Shown: positions 1-13,330, counted from the stretch's first letter. The stretch is DNA of 60,000 nt from Cryptomeria japonica (GCF_030272615.1 NC_081412.1:670992852-671052851), one strand, 5' to 3'. Numbers and translations: made by a program. The notes: generated by a model from the letters alone, not told the origin.

Positions 1-1582
1 TATAATTATATAGTTTTAAATAAGATGTGTATCAAGTATAAAGTGAGAGAAAGCATACAAGTGAGACTCATGGTTAGTCTTAACAACTAAAATGTGTGCA
101 TTATATTTAAGATTCTTGATGCTAATGAAATATAGAGAAAATCCAACTTTTCTCCCATTCTAGGTGATCTAGTAGATAGGGATAAGATTAGCTAATAAAT
201 TAGGTATACAAAGGTGTTGAACGCTACTGAATGTAGAGAGGGGGGTAAATCAACATTTACTAAAAATTTATCAGATTAAAAAAATTATTCCACTTCAACC
301 ATTCATCACATGTGCATGAGAGTAAATAATTGAAACAACAAATCCATCCACACAAGAACACAAAGATTTTTATGTGAAAAAACCAAACTAGGAAAAACCA
401 TGGTGAGAATAAAACTCAGAATATATGTACAATAAATGTTTACAAAGATTTAGATAATAGATCAGGGAACTCACTACTCCAAACTTGTAGACTGAGGTGC
501 ATAACCTTAGGGAAATATACAAAGGAAAGACTTGCACAACTAAAGATTGCTTCTTTAGGGGAAAACACAAAATATCTATCGTAATACAATATGAATAAGA
601 GATTGAATTGGAAATGGGAATAACATCTACCAACATGCAAATAACAGTTGATAACTTAATACTCATCTGATCCAGCTTCTATATTTGCACGATAACACAA
701 CTGGACCATTGCATTGCTCTAAACTTGCATCACATTCACATAATATAGCTTACATAGTCATCTTCATTCCATACGCCCATAATACTTTCCTCTAAATTGC
801 ACACTCTACACATAACCCAATTGATTTGTCCATTATCTACTAACCAGAACAATAAAAATATCTATTAGTTTAGTCAAAATATGTAATGCATGTCTATTCA
901 TTATCGGCCCAAAACAATGCATGCGAAAGGAAAAAGTGACATGTGAAGGCTCACACCAAGATGGCACAACTAATATCAACAAAATGACTTTACACAAAAC
1001 CACTCAGACCAAAACATATAAGATAATCCATGTTGATCTATATTATCTAAACACTTAATTCAGACCTAAAAACAAGATATGCAGACCACCACAAAAGTAG
1101 CATAACATGATAAGAACATACTCCAATGGTCCAAATCACCCATAGAGAACTAGCAAGATGAAGAATGCAGTGTGTGCCTCTACAAAATACTAAATTGCAC
1201 CAATATTGGTCATAAAAATAGATAGCCCTCACAATAAGTATTTGTCAACTAAAAACTAAAATGTAAGAAGATTGGTCCACCATAGCCACTCTTCTCTAAT
1301 ACATTATAAATAGATATGATACTTATCTGGTACACACATGCTTCTAGACAAATATACCGTTCACTAGAATAGTCACCATAGATAGTAACACATCTTTTAA
1401 ACCAAACAAAGACACTATTCTTTTGAAAATACATCATATTATCAATATTAGCTATCCAAAAAGCTCATAGATAATTAGCATAGTATATCCAAGTATTCTT
1501 GAAAATACTACATCATACTACACAAGAATCTGCATACAACTATGCATCATATTACTAACTGATAGACATCTAGACCAACAAC
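1..1582. other. Degenerate LTR-element remnant; no gene
   Basis: No coding region is supported. A purine run at 235-246 (agagaggggggt) followed by taaatcaac, then near 380-420 an aaaaccatggtgagaataaa-type string, recall the polypurine tract and LTR start of old plant copia elements. No matching second LTR is in the window. The rest is AT-rich with short chance ORFs on the minus strand. Confidence 0.3.
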
Positions 1583-1624
1583 TAGGGGTAAGTGCACAAA
1601 GATGGTGGTCAGAAAAGTGGACAC
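1583..1624 (+). repeat. Left terminal inverted repeat of the 1,583-12,015 element
   Basis: Positions 1,583-1,611 are the exact reverse complement of 11,987-12,015. Beyond that the copies align through gtggacac with a short gap. Confidence 0.65.
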
Positions 1625-1639
1625 ACCAAAACGCATACA

Positions 1640-1835
1640 AGGTATTTCAAATTTAAAGAACCCCGTATGCGTTTTGGCTCGTTTTGCCGAGCCTAACCAA
1701 AGCTAAACCGCGTACACGGTTTAAAACATACTAACCGCATACACGGTTTAAAGAATAATAACCACGTACGCGGTTTAAAGCATACTAACCGCGTACGTGG
1801 TTTAAACACTAAAACAGCATACGCGGTTCTGTCTG
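1640..1835. repeat. Subterminal tandem repeats with a CGTACGCG-like core
   Basis: About five degenerate units, roughly 30 bases apart, carry variants of ccgcgtacgcggtttaaa followed by an AT-rich spacer such as catacta. The core is itself palindromic (cgtacg). Related motifs recur inside the right part of the same element at 5,030-5,153 and 11,105-11,145. Subterminal repeats of this kind bind transposase in several plant DNA-transposon families. A role here is inference. Confidence 0.6.
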
Positions 1836-1882
1836 TCAATAAAATTCAATTCACTTAGCATTCCATTAGGTTTTTCAGTGGG

Positions 1883-1950
1883 ATATATACATAAAATATA
1901 ACATTTAAGTATAAGTTTCTTATACTTTAAGTTATATTTTATGTATATAT
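1883..1950. repeat. Near-perfect 68 bp hairpin
   Basis: The arm starting atatatacataaaatataac at 1,883 is the near-complete reverse complement of the arm ending at 1,950. The loop is only about three bases, and the stem is about 32 bp with two or three mismatches. Confidence 0.75.
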
Positions 1951-2089
1951 TGTCAGGAGTTTGAGAGTGGTTCCAGATCTCTAAGAGTTATAATGTAGAT
2001 TCTAGTTTTTTGAGTATTCTTATAAATTTTAGACTTAGTCAAATTTCAGTAATCAGCATGCTCATATCAGCATTATGTCTCTCATCTCT

Positions 2090-3075
<986 letters not shown>

Positions 3076-4570
3076 CTCTAGGGTCAAAAGGTATTCTCAA
3101 GGGTCATATGGTATCCTAGGGATCCATGCATGTGTCCTAAGGGGTCATAGGATGCCATATGACCCATAACGACATATAAGAGGTCATATGGAGTCTTAAG
3201 GGGTCATAAGACACCATATGACCCCTTAGCACACCATACAACATCGAAGGGGTCATATGGTATCCTAAGGGGTCATATGACACTATATGATCCATTAGAA
3301 CACCATAAGACCTATAATGATGCCAAATAGTATCCTGAGGGTCATAGAACACCATATGACCCTTTAGGGCACCGTATGGTGTTGTTATGGGTCGTATGGT
3401 ATCTTGAGGGGTCATATGGCATCCTATGACCCCTTAGGACACTATATGATGTCTTTATGTGCCGTATGGTGTCTTAAGGGGTCATATAGTGTCCTAAGGG
3501 GTCATAGGACACCATATGACCTCTAATGACACCTAAGGGATCATATGGTGTTCTAAGAGGTTATAGAATACCATATGACCCTTTAGGACACCATACGACC
3601 CATAACGACAACATATGGAGTCCTAAGGGATCATATGGTGTCCTAAGGAATCATAGAATACCATATGACACGTTAGGACACCATATGACCCATAACGACA
3701 TGTAAGAGGTCATAAGGAGTCCTAAGGGGTCATAAGACACCATATAACCCCTTAGCACACCATACAACCCATAATGACACCAAATGGTGTCCTAAGGGAT
3801 CATAAAACACTATATGACCTCTTAGGACACCATACAACCCATAATCACACCATATGAAGTCCTAAGGGGTCAAATAGTGTCCTAAGGGGTTGTAGGAAAC
3901 CATATGACCCCTTAGGACACCATATGATGCCTAATGACACCATATGGTGTCCTAAGTGGTCATAAGGTGTCCTAGGGGTCATACGACAACATAAGAGACA
4001 TAACGATACCATATGGTGTCCTAATGGCTCATAGAACACCATATGAGGTCTTTAGAACACAATACGACCCCTAACAACATCTAAAGGGGTCATAGGACAC
4101 TATATGACCTCTTAGGAAACAATATGACCTGTAATGATGCCAAATAGTGTCCTAAGGGGTCATAAAACACCGAATGACCCTTTAGGACACCATATGGTGT
4201 TGTTATGGGTTGTATGGTGTCCTGAGGGGTCATATGACATCCTATGACCCCTTAGGACACCATATGGTGTTGTTATGGGTCATATGATGTGTTAAGGGGT
4301 CATATGGTGTCCTAAGGGGTCATAGGACACCATATGACCTCTTAGGAAACAATATGACCTCTAATGACATGTAAGGGATCATATGGTATCCTAAGGGGTC
4401 ATAGAATACCATGTGACCCTTTAGGACACCATATGACCCATAACGACACCATGTGGAGTTCTAAGGGGTCATATGATGTCCTAAAGGAACATAGAACACC
4501 ATATGACCCATAGCGACACCTAAGGGGTCATAATACACCATATGACCCCTTAGTACACCATATGACCCAT
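3076..4570. repeat. Minisatellite of palindromic units
   Basis: About 1.5 kb of degenerate units built on ggtgtcctaaggggtcata and its reverse complement tatgaccccttaggacacc, alternating in orientation and separated by linkers such as catatgacccataacgacac. Neighbouring units can pair as hairpins. The ORFs on both strands are repeat-driven and not genes. Confidence 0.9.
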
Positions 4571-4737
4571 AAATATTATCCAACCAATACATCCACATGA
4601 TCCAAAGAAACCAATACGTTCATTTTCTTTAGACGTTCTACTTTATATCCTATCTTCTATAAAAAGAAAAAGAAAGCCAACCACCTTGTCAATCTTCTTA
4701 TCACCTTATATATATGCAAACAAAAAGAATATATATT

Positions 4738-4767
4738 GGAGGGAGAGGAAGAGAGAGGGGAGGCAGG

Positions 4768-4843
<76 letters not shown>

Positions 4844-4849
4844 CAATAC
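4738..4849 (+). repeat. (GA)n microsatellite
   Basis: An uninterrupted GA run of about 80 bases inside a purine-rich stretch, followed to about 5,000 by TA-rich DNA. It lies on the far side of the minisatellite from the CT block, giving a CT - palindromic array - GA arrangement. Glu/Arg-repeat ORFs here are artefacts. Confidence 0.9.
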
Positions 4850-5029
4850 ACATGCATACACACATATGTGTATATATATTTAATATATTATATATTATTA
4901 TATACATATATATATAAATATTATATATCTTTTATTTTTTATATTATATATAAATTATAGATTATATGTATATACACATATTATATATATACAATAGCAT
5001 ATTATACACACTCCCAAAATTTAACAAAC

Positions 5030-5153
5030 TTAGCCCGTACATGCTATTTATAGTACAAATAGCACGTACGCGCTTTTTATAGTACAAATAGTGCGTACAT
5101 GCTTTTTATAGTTAAGATAGAATGTATGTGCTTCTTACACCATAAGTACCTCA
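5030..5153 (+). repeat. Tandem repeats (gtacgcgctttttatagtac type) at the copia insertion point
   Basis: Three to four units of about 35-38 bases contain variants of gcgtacgcgctttttatagt. Two more units lie directly beyond the copia element at 11,105-11,145. The copia element therefore inserted into this small array. Confidence 0.65.
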
Positions 5154-5864
5154 TGTAAATGTTATTGCGATTTCCAATTTAATGAATAAGTTATATGCAA
5201 GATGGTGTATTTAAGATTTTGGTATTATGACTATGACAATAATATTGTTGTCTTTCTTTTTCTGCAGGTATGGAGGATGAACATGTATCGATTTCAATGT
5301 CATCCCCTTTCTTTTGGATGATGCATATATAGTAAGGTAGTCACAATCAAGTGGCACCTTGATCGAACATGTCTTTTAGACATGTCCGACCAAGATGTCA
5401 CTTGGTCGTGACTCTTACAAATGTCAATTGATCCACTTGGTGTCTATGATAACTAATCGGTGCCATTTTAATGATAACAGATCGATATAAACACACCTGA
5501 TAATGAATCGGTATCAAAGCGAACAAGCCTGATAACTAATAGCATTACATATGATATTGGGTTAATACCCCAATATTATATTAATGCCGATTCATAAATG
5601 AATCGACATTAATATGCTATCGAGTTACTAGCCCAATAGCATTTAGATCGACGCTTAACTGTGTTAAGCAAGTCGTCGATCTAATCCATCTTTATCCAAT
5701 GTCAATATCATAATCATGATCAATGTTACAGTCTGATAAACATATTCAGTTCGGAAAGCATAAATCAGATAATCTAATAGCATAGATGAGTAAACCAAAA
5801 TAGAATAGAGGAGATTAACAGGTTAGGAAAGTCTTATCTTGCAGAAGCTACTAATGCATTAACA
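5154..5864 (-). repeat. 3' LTR of the copia element
   Basis: On the plus strand it begins tgtaaatgttattgc and ends gcattaaca. It is 711 bases, about 60 longer than its partner, because of an AT-rich stretch near 5,550-5,612 holding small inverted repeats. Confidence 0.93.
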
Positions 5865-5885
5865 CTCCCTCTTAGCTTTGGGAGA
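5865..5885 (-). other. Polypurine tract of the copia element
   Basis: On the minus strand the sequence just before the 3' LTR reads aaagctaagagggag, the purine-rich primer for plus-strand synthesis. The remaining bases to 6,425 are untranslated 3' sequence with no ORF I can support. Confidence 0.75.
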
Positions 5886-6425
5886 TAGATAAAGTAACCT
5901 GCATCAGATTTCTTTTCCATAATGTCAGTCTCCAAGAATATATATCATCTATACATATGATATGAAGTACCATCAGGACATAAGATACAAATATAAAACA
6001 TAAAACATCACTCTAAGTATGTGACATAGAGTATCACCTAACCATGTGATATAAAAGATTCATCGTTTCATTGTGACAAGATATCACCTGAACATGCAGT
6101 ATCAGTATTGCCTAAACATGCAATACTAAGGATAAACATATGAGGATGGTTATATTCTCATCTTATCCAGGTTGTGATATGTGCACAAACATTTTATACA
6201 AATGTTTTATCACAACACCATCATGGCACATCCATGACATACCAGAGATCCAACATGATAACTAGTTTAGAGAATCATAAGATCATCACCTTATGATGTT
6301 TGCATACAAGTGTTCATAATCTGAGAGATCGCCACCTCTTAGATATGAACACAAGGGGTGAAACCCAGAATGTCTCAACATGACAAAAGAAGTTTACACA
6401 TTAAACATCTTATTTACAATGCAGA

Positions 6426-6731
6426 TTACCTTTCTATCATACCTAAACCTTTTCTGAAGAGATCAACCTTCACTCTGGAAAGTGGTTTGGTCAGAATATC
6501 TACTGTCTGATCTCCTGTACTAACATATTCCAATTTGATCACATTTTTGTCTACCATGTCTTGTACATAATGGTATGGAATCTCAATATGCTTAGATCTG
6601 TCATGAAATACTGGATTTATAGAAAGCTTTATGCAGCTTTGGTTGTCATAGTGGATGATAGTGGGTTTCATAGGTTCACCAAATAGTCCCACAAGCAACT
6701 TCCTAAGCCATACTGCCTCTCGAGCGGCCAT
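6426..6731 (-). pseudogene. copia RNase H domain
   Basis: A 101-codon open segment starts AAREAVWLRKLL and holds the copia RNase H landmarks: HYDNQSCIKLS, then FHDRSKHIEIPYHYVQDMV, then the terminal DILTKPL. This domain degrades the RNA strand of the hybrid during reverse transcription. It lacks its upstream part in the open segment because of a stop near 6,779. It is in frame with the reverse transcriptase pieces at 6,780-7,967. The C-terminal end matches the usual end of a copia polyprotein. Confidence 0.9.
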
Positions 6732-6779
6732 GGAAGCTGCAATGTACTTGGCCTCGGTGGAACTCTGTGCTACAGAAGA

Positions 6780-7967
6780 CTATTTTCTATTGATCCAAGA
6801 AATCATGGTTGATCCTAAACTGAAGCAACACGTTGAAGTGCTTTCCCTGTCAGTCAGACTCCTAGCCCAATTTGAGTCTGTAAATCCATGTAGGTTTAGA
6901 TCGACTTTCTCATATTTGAGACCAAGGTTTAGAGTACCTTGTAAGTATCTCATAATGCTTTTCACTGCAATCAAGTGGATTTCCTTAGGCTCACACATAA
7001 AATGACTTAAGGCATTAACCGCATAACAGATATTTGGCCTTGTATTCACCAGATACATCAGGGACCCAATCATCTATCTGTAGAGAGTAGGGTCAGTGGA
7101 TTGTGACTCTGCTGATGCTTCTTTAATTTTATGTAAATTTGTTTCCATGGGAGAGGTCATAGGTCTACAGTTATGCATTCTAAATCTCTTCAAAATGTCC
7201 AAGGTATACTTTCCTTGGTTTAGTATAATATTTTCAAAATTTTGCCATATTTCCAAACCTAGGAAGTAATGAAGGAGTCCCAAGTCCTTCATATCAAATT
7301 ATTTAGATAAATATTTCTTACATTTATCTATGAGGTGATCTTCTCCTATGATTAGTAAGTCATCAACATATAGAATCAATATTAACATATCACCTTTATT
7401 TTGTTTGTAGTAGAGATTTGGATCTGCATCATTTTTAGAGAAGCCTAGTTTAGAGAGATAGGTGTCAATTCTTTCATACCATGCCCTGGGAGCCTGTTTA
7501 AGCACATAGAGAGCTTTCTTGAGTCTGCACACATGAGACTCTACATCCTAAATTTCAAATTCTTCAGGTTGCTCTAGGTAGTCTTCTTCTGTGATCTCAC
7601 CATTAAGAAATGTTGTCTTAAAATCCATCTGGTGCACCTTCCACCCTTTTGCTGCTGCAATGGCTAGTACTGTTCTTACTAAGGTATATCTGGCTACATG
7701 TGCAAAGGTTTCTTCATAATCTATTCCTTCCCTTTGAGAGAACCCTCTAGCTACTAATCTAGCCTTATGCTTTTCAATACTGCCATCTGCAGCATATTTG
7801 ATTTTAAAAAGCCATTTAGATGAAACAACAGATTTCTTAGTAGGCCTAGGAATGATCTCCCAAACATCATTCTTCATAATGGACTGATACTCTTCAGACA
7901 TGACATCCTTCCATACTTGATGTTTAAGTGCATCTGATACATTGTTTGGTTTAGATAGAGAGATCAT
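6780..7967 (-). pseudogene. copia reverse transcriptase, split by stops
   Basis: Four open pieces in one frame (7,548-7,967; 7,299-7,532; 7,074-7,292; 6,780-7,073) read as a copia reverse transcriptase. In order they show WLFKIKYAADGSIEKHKARLVARGF, the QMDFKTTFLNGEI segment with a catalytic Asp, KALYVLKQAPRAWYERID, the YVDD box in ILYVDDLLIIGE, and the DLGLLHYFLGLE thumb region. The enzyme copies element RNA into DNA in cytoplasmic particles. Stops at 7,545, 7,296 and 7,071 or so break it. A frameshift separates it from the integrase upstream. Confidence 0.92.
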
Positions 7968-8484
7968 TCATAAGAGCAACATAGCTAGTGAATTTATTAG
8001 GTCTTTTGCTTTCCTTGAAGGTTCTTGAAGGAGGAGCAAACTTCTAAGCTTCTGCTATAGTCTTGCTAGCCCATAGAGGTTTTTTCTTGAGGTTTTCTCT
8101 AGGTAGGATTGGAGTTTCACCTATAGTTTCCTCAAGATTCTCCCTCTGAAACTAAAGAGTAGGATCTTCTTCTATGTTAGGAGTGGGGATATAGATTTCA
8201 GGCTCTATTGTACTTAGGTCTCTTTTGAAGGCTAAATCTTCTTCAAAGATTACATCCCTACTAAGTTCAATATTTTTCTGACCATGTATATATATTCTAT
8301 AGGCCTTGGATGTTTCACTATATCCTACAAGTATTCCCCTTTTTCCAGAAGGTTCTAGTTTTGGTCTTTTCTCTTTAGGTACATGTATATAGACATGACA
8401 CCCAAATATTCTAAGGTGGCTGGTATCTAGCTTTAGTTTGGTAAATACTTCTTCAGGAGTTTTATCTTCAAGATGTGAGTGAGG

Positions 8485-8889
8485 TCATCTGTTTTGTATA
8501 TACACAACAGTGTTAGTTGCTTCTGCCCAAAGATTGATATTTAGATTCTGATCAAGAATCATGGCTTTGGCAGATTCTACAATTATCCTATTTTTCCTCT
8601 TAGCTACCCCATTTTGTTGAGGATTATAAGGTATTGTTAGCTCCCTCTTAATCCCTGAGTTTTTACAAAAATCTTTAAATAATTCTGATGTGTATTCCCC
8701 CCCATTATCAGTCCTTAGGATTTTAATTTTATTTCTTGAGTAGTTCTCTGTCAATGATTTAAACTCTTTAAATCTACTAAGGATCTCTTCAGATTCTTTA
8801 CACTTCAGAAAGTAGATCCAAGTTTTCTTAGAGTAGTCAACAACAAATATTACATAATACAAACATCCTCCTAGAGAGGGAACGGACAT
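8485..8889 (-). pseudogene. copia integrase core
   Basis: The 134-codon segment carries the rve core: first Asp in IFVVDYSKKTW, second Asp in RTDNGGEY, then PQQNGVAKRKNR. In copia integrases the last motif normally reads with Glu before RKNR as the third catalytic residue. Here it is Lys, so the catalytic triad is broken. The frame is the same as gag and protease upstream. The region 7,968-8,484 continues integrase C-terminal and linker sequence but contains the frameshift and stops. Confidence 0.9.
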
Positions 8890-8997
8890 TGGTCCACATA
8901 CATCATAATGAACTAACTCTAAAACTTTTCTTGTCTTCCTAGTACTATTATGGAAGGAACCCTTGATATTTTTACCTAGGGCACATCACTTGCATGC

Positions 8998-9489
8998 CTA
9001 TGAATGATATTGTTGCAACTTAGGTAAACCTCTGACAAGGTTTCCCATAGATGATAAAGCTCTATAATTCAAGTGGCTTAGTCTTCTATGCCAGACCTCA
9101 TTTGCATTTATTGCTTCATGAATTAGGGCTCGGTTGGGCTCTGTGCATAGCTCATACAAATAGCCTTGTCTTTGACCAATGACTTTAGCTTTCTTGATAG
9201 AAGAATTTCTTGGCCAAGCCAACACCTTGTTCTCCATGAAGGTTACTCTGTATCCATTATCTTCTAGGGTTGATATGGAGACTAGATTTCTCTTGATGTT
9301 GGGGACATATAGTACTCCTTCAAGTTGCAATGATATGCATGTCTTCAGTTTGATGGTCCAGGAACCAATTCCTCTAATTAGATGTGAGGAATCATCTCTG
9401 ATAGTTACTTCCTCATCATTATCCTCTGTCATGGAGTCTAGCACTTCTCTAAACCCTATAATGTGTCTAGATGAGCCACTGTCGATCAC
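8998..9489 (-). pseudogene. copia protease and GAG-pre-integrase segment
   Basis: The 163-codon segment starts MIDSGSSRHI, in which D-S-G is the retropepsin active site. About 120 codons later comes the GAG-pre-integrase motif EVWHRRLSHLNYRALSS. Protease releases gag and pol products from the polyprotein. It is in frame with gag and with the integrase core. The HHCC zinc region of integrase, expected just downstream, is interrupted by the stop near 8,997. Confidence 0.9.
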
Positions 9490-9594
9490 CCAAGAGTTAG
9501 ACTTATTTGATGCATGGCTTGTAAGTGCTGAGTAGAGGACATAGTTCTGGGAGTCATCTTCTCTTTTAGATTTTCCTGCTCTGGCAAATGTGGC

Positions 9595-10365
9595 TTATTT
9601 GGCTCTCTCTAGATATTTTGCAACAAATTGCCCGAACTTATCACACCTATAGCATTGAATGTGTGATAGGTCTCTCTTTGAAGTGTTCTTGCCTTGATGA
9701 CCCTTCCTCTTCCTAAATTTCTTCTTCTTAGTTGTCTTATTTGTGTTAGTATTTAGAACTTGAAGGTCTTCGTCTATGTTCTTTTGTTTTATTCCCATCT
9801 TGTTCAATCTTGAATGTTCTTGGAGACAATCATCCCTTAATCTTTCAAACTTAGGATACTTGGACCTTGCACTGATGCCTTGGACGAATGTACTCCATCC
9901 ACTAGGCAACCCATCTAGAGAAATGAGTGTTAACTCTTTGCTTTGGATCTTGTAATCTAGAGTTGCTAGTTCATCTCTTAGAATTGATATCCTCATAAAG
10001 TAGGTGTTGATTGTCTCCCCCTTGTTCATGGTGATATGATTTATTTCTCATTTTAATGCCAGAGTTCGACTTGCGTTTGATATCTCAAATGTGCTTTCAG
10101 GTGCTTTGAACATTTTATAGGATGTTTGATGTTTTCTTATGATGGGCATTATGTTGTTTCTCACCCCATCAACTATTATTTTTATGGCCTTTTCATTTCC
10201 CTCAATCCATGTTGTTTTGTCAGGTTCATTTTCAGGTTGGTTATTTTTATTTTGAACAAATGAATCCACTTTGTTCTCCTTTAAGATCATCTGGATTCTG
10301 AACTTCCAGGCTGAAAAATCATCGCCACCTCCGAGTCTGTCTTCGAATCTGATAGCATTGGCCAT
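9595..10365 (-). pseudogene. copia gag (capsid)
   Basis: Two same-frame pieces (10,048-10,365 and 9,595-10,029) form a gag of about 250 codons. The start MANAIRFEDRLGGGDDFSAW is typical of copia gag, with the ATG about 75 bases inside the primer-binding site. The body has the gag-polypeptide signature LDGLPSGWSTFVQGI. A basic Lys-rich stretch leads to a zinc knuckle that reads CYRCDKFGQFVAKY, where the usual His and last Cys are Gln and Tyr. The RNA-binding knuckle is therefore lost. One stop lies near 10,045. Confidence 0.9.
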
Positions 10366-10437
10366 TGGAGAAATGTGATATAGTATATAACCTTGTTTTT
10401 AAATTATTCATAAAATTTAATAGCCTCAAGTTCGATC

Positions 10438-10455
10438 AACTTGGCTTTGATACCA
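10438..10455 (-). other. Primer-binding site, initiator tRNA-Met type
   Basis: Directly inside the 5' LTR the minus strand reads tggtatcaaagccaagtt, one base off the tggtatcagagcc typical of priming by initiator tRNA-Met. Confidence 0.88.
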
Positions 10456-11104
10456 TGTAAATGTTATTGCAATTTCCAATTTAATGAACAAGTTATATGC
10501 AAGATGGTGTATTTAAGATTTTGGTATTATGACTATGACAATAATATTGTTGTCTTTCTTTTGCTGCAGGTATGGAGGATGAACATGTATCGATTTTAAT
10601 GTCATCGCCTTTCTTTTTAATGATGCATATATAGTAAGGTAGTCACAATCAAGTGGCACCTTGATCAGACATATCTTTTAGACATGTCCGACCAAGATGT
10701 CACTTGGTCATGACTCTTACAAATGTCAACCGATCCACTCAGTGTCTATGATAACTAATCGGTGCCATTGTAAATGATAACAGATCGATATAAACACACC
10801 TGATAATGAATTGGTACCAAAGCAAACAAGCCCGATAACTAATAGCATTACATATGCTATCGGGTTACTAGCTCGATAGCATTTAGATCGACGCTTAACT
10901 ATGTTAAGAAAGTCATCGATCTAATCCATCTTTATCCAATGTCAATATCATAATCATGATCAATATTACAGTCTGATAAACATATTCAGTTTGGAAAGCA
11001 TAAATCAGATAATCTAATAGCATAGATGAGTAAACCAAAATAGAATAGAGGAGATTAACGGGTTAGGAAAGTCTTATCTTGTAGAAGCTACTAATGCATT
11101 AACA
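10456..11104 (-). repeat. 5' LTR of the copia element
   Basis: A 649-base direct copy of 5,154-5,864 with the same ends, lacking the 60-base internal segment. Confidence 0.93.
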
Positions 11105-11965
11105 CCTCGTACGCGCTTTTATACCATAGGTACCCCGTATGCACTTTTGTCTATTTAGGCTTGGAAATAGGCCTGGATGACAAAGCTACGGTTTGGAAGT
11201 TTGATTTCCCTCCATTTCCCTCTTTTTTGGTGTGTTTTATTTTATCGACTTGGTTTCTTGACTTTGTCATCATCAGGTTTACACATCATCAAGTGGGTAT
11301 TTCTAAAATTTCCACCATATTTTCACCCATTTTCTGAGCTTTCTAACCATATAATTTTTTTAAAATTTGAACAACAATAACATATTATTATTGAATTTCT
11401 TTTACCAGTGTCTCCATAGTTCTTGGAGACACACGTGCACCATTTTTTTAATAACTTTCGATATAATTATCCAAATTTTAAAAAAATTATATATTATTGT
11501 AGTGAACTTGATTCTTTACAATTTAAAAAATAAATTGTATTTTCAATTTTTTTAGTGCAACTTATGCTTCACGCACGAATAGGTACCTAATTTTCAGGAT
11601 GTGCTCTATCGGAAAAATCATAAAAAAAAATACTCAACAAAAAATTACAAAAAATACACATCTTCTAGTGCTCACTCTTAACTATCTTTCTGCCAAAGGA
11701 TTTGTCAAAATACTAAATCTCAATATGAATTTTTTGATGTGCACATCAGACACTATGTTATGTTTTTCTGAAAAAATCAGGGTCTGTTTTTCATGTGCGA
11801 AGGATTTGACCCCCTTAATATTATCCAATTTTGAAAAGGTTTAATAGTTTGGAAACTAGATTCAGAGTACTACAATATTTGTTCTTTGATTATCTTCATA
11901 TCTTGAGTGGATGACTTTCAAATTTTGCCTCCAAGTTCAGGTTCACCTGATTTTAGAAAGAAAGT
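11105..11965. other. Right arm of the inverted-repeat element, no gene
   Basis: Begins with the remaining CGTACGCG-type units and ggtaccccgtatgcactttt, then AT-rich DNA up to the right inverted repeat. Short plus-strand ORFs (60-80 codons) match nothing I recognise and have skewed composition. Confidence 0.5.
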
Positions 11966-12015
11966 GTCCACTTACACCCCCCTTTTTGACCACCATCTTT
12001 GTGCACTTACCCCTA
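11966..12015 (-). repeat. Right terminal inverted repeat of the 1,583-12,015 element
   Basis: Reverse complement of the left end, 29 bases exact, with about 10 extra bases (a C run on the plus strand) before the shared gtccac. Confidence 0.65.
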
Positions 12016-12023
12016 GATACAAC

Positions 12024-13330
12024 CAATGTCAGCGACTTAACTAGAGTACAATTTTAGATCCTATACTTCTACATCACATCACTTCTATACCAATAGAACC
12101 AACAACCAAACCAAACCAACAAACCAAAAACTAGACCACCAATAAGTCAAACCACAACAATAGGTTTGACATCAATGACAACAAAGACTCATATATGCAA
12201 CAAAAGGGCATATGACTCAAATATACTAGAGCTAACATAAATTGATCCCTTTTTGTTGATATGTGGTGACCGATCATGCAAGTACTATACATTTGTTAAG
12301 CAAGGGTTCAAGAGCACAACACTCGAAGAAATTTTTTTGCCATTTTTGTTGAAAAAGAAATCGACTTTGAAAAAACCCTAAAAATAGCCAACTTTGTATG
12401 TTGCCCTAGAAATTGCATGTTATAAGCGGCTGGAATGAAAAAGGCATTGTAATGGTGTTGTACTGATTTACTGGATAATAAGAAAAGATTAGACGTCTGT
12501 GTTTTGTGGATGTAGCCCATCTTGGGTGAACTGCATTAAATTTTTGTGTTATTTGTGTTATGCATTTTTTTTCATCTTTTGAGTTTGTATCTGCATATAA
12601 TTGTTAATTTGTATTTGTTCTAGATCTGCCTAAACCCTAACACTTTCAAATAAAATTCACTAGAGAATCATCCCTAATGAGAAAATATCTAGTATAGAAT
12701 AAGGCTCCAATAAAGAAAAGGGTTTCTAATAAAGCCCATGTGATATGATGCGCTCGAGTGAAGAAATATCTACTATGAATAATATGTAATAGAAATATGT
12801 GTAATTACTTTTCTCTTATCTAATTTAAAAGAAATAGAGGATTTCTAAGAAAAATAACAATTTAGATTATTGATTTTATTTTTGAGAAGATCTTTTAGCT
12901 CATCAATATATTTTTTGTGACAAGAATTCTCACACTAGCTACAAGTTAGAGTTTCCTTTTTTCGATAGTTCCTTTTTTAAGAAAAGGATTTGAAGTCTAT
13001 TTTTGGGGTAGGTGATAATTATCCTTGTTCTTTTATGACTTCTTAAAATTCTTTGGTTTATTGTCAGTTTTACTTGAATCTTTTTATCCCTTTGGTTGAA
13101 CAACCAATAGAGCCTAAGATTGAGAAGGCTTAAGGAGACTCATTGAAAGAATATTCGCTTGTTCATGCATTAAAATTTCATAAATAAATAAAAAAGGTGT
13201 AATGTATGTTCATCTTATTGTTGGCGTAATTTTAGAAAATTATATAATTATTTATTAATTAGGTCCTTTAATTGCTTTTTCACTTAAGCTAAACTTAGGT
13301 TCTTTATTTTATCTAGGTGTTATGTTTTTT
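12024..13330. other. Intergenic, no feature seen
   Basis: AT-rich DNA with only short ORFs (at most 70 codons) lacking any recognisable motif. The last part, from about 13,200, runs into the LTR that follows. Confidence 0.4.

Larger units (their letters stand above)
5154..11104 (-). mobile_element. Ty1/copia retrotransposon, decayed, nested
   Basis: Two direct LTRs (5,154-5,864 and 10,456-11,104) enclose gag, protease, integrase, reverse transcriptase and RNase H on the minus strand, the copia order. Flanking pentamers cctca (5,149-5,153) and cctcg (11,105-11,109) are the target duplication with one change. A primer-binding site and a polypurine tract lie next to the LTRs. All pieces from 10,365 down to 8,485 share one reading frame and all from 7,967 down to 6,426 share another. 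The polyprotein thus carries one net frameshift plus several stops and cannot be functional. The LTRs differ by a few percent and one 60-base indel. Confidence 0.95.

Noticed and set aside
3137-4042. Minus-strand ORFs rich in Tyr, Gly, Pro and His
   Set aside because: Periodic by-products of the palindromic minisatellite.
3076-4570. CRISPR-like array
   Set aside because: Units are degenerate, inverted and lack unique spacers of fixed length; the setting is a plant nuclear genome.
4657-4960. Overlapping Ser/Leu and Arg/Glu repeat ORFs on both strands
   Set aside because: (GA)n and (CT)n translations.
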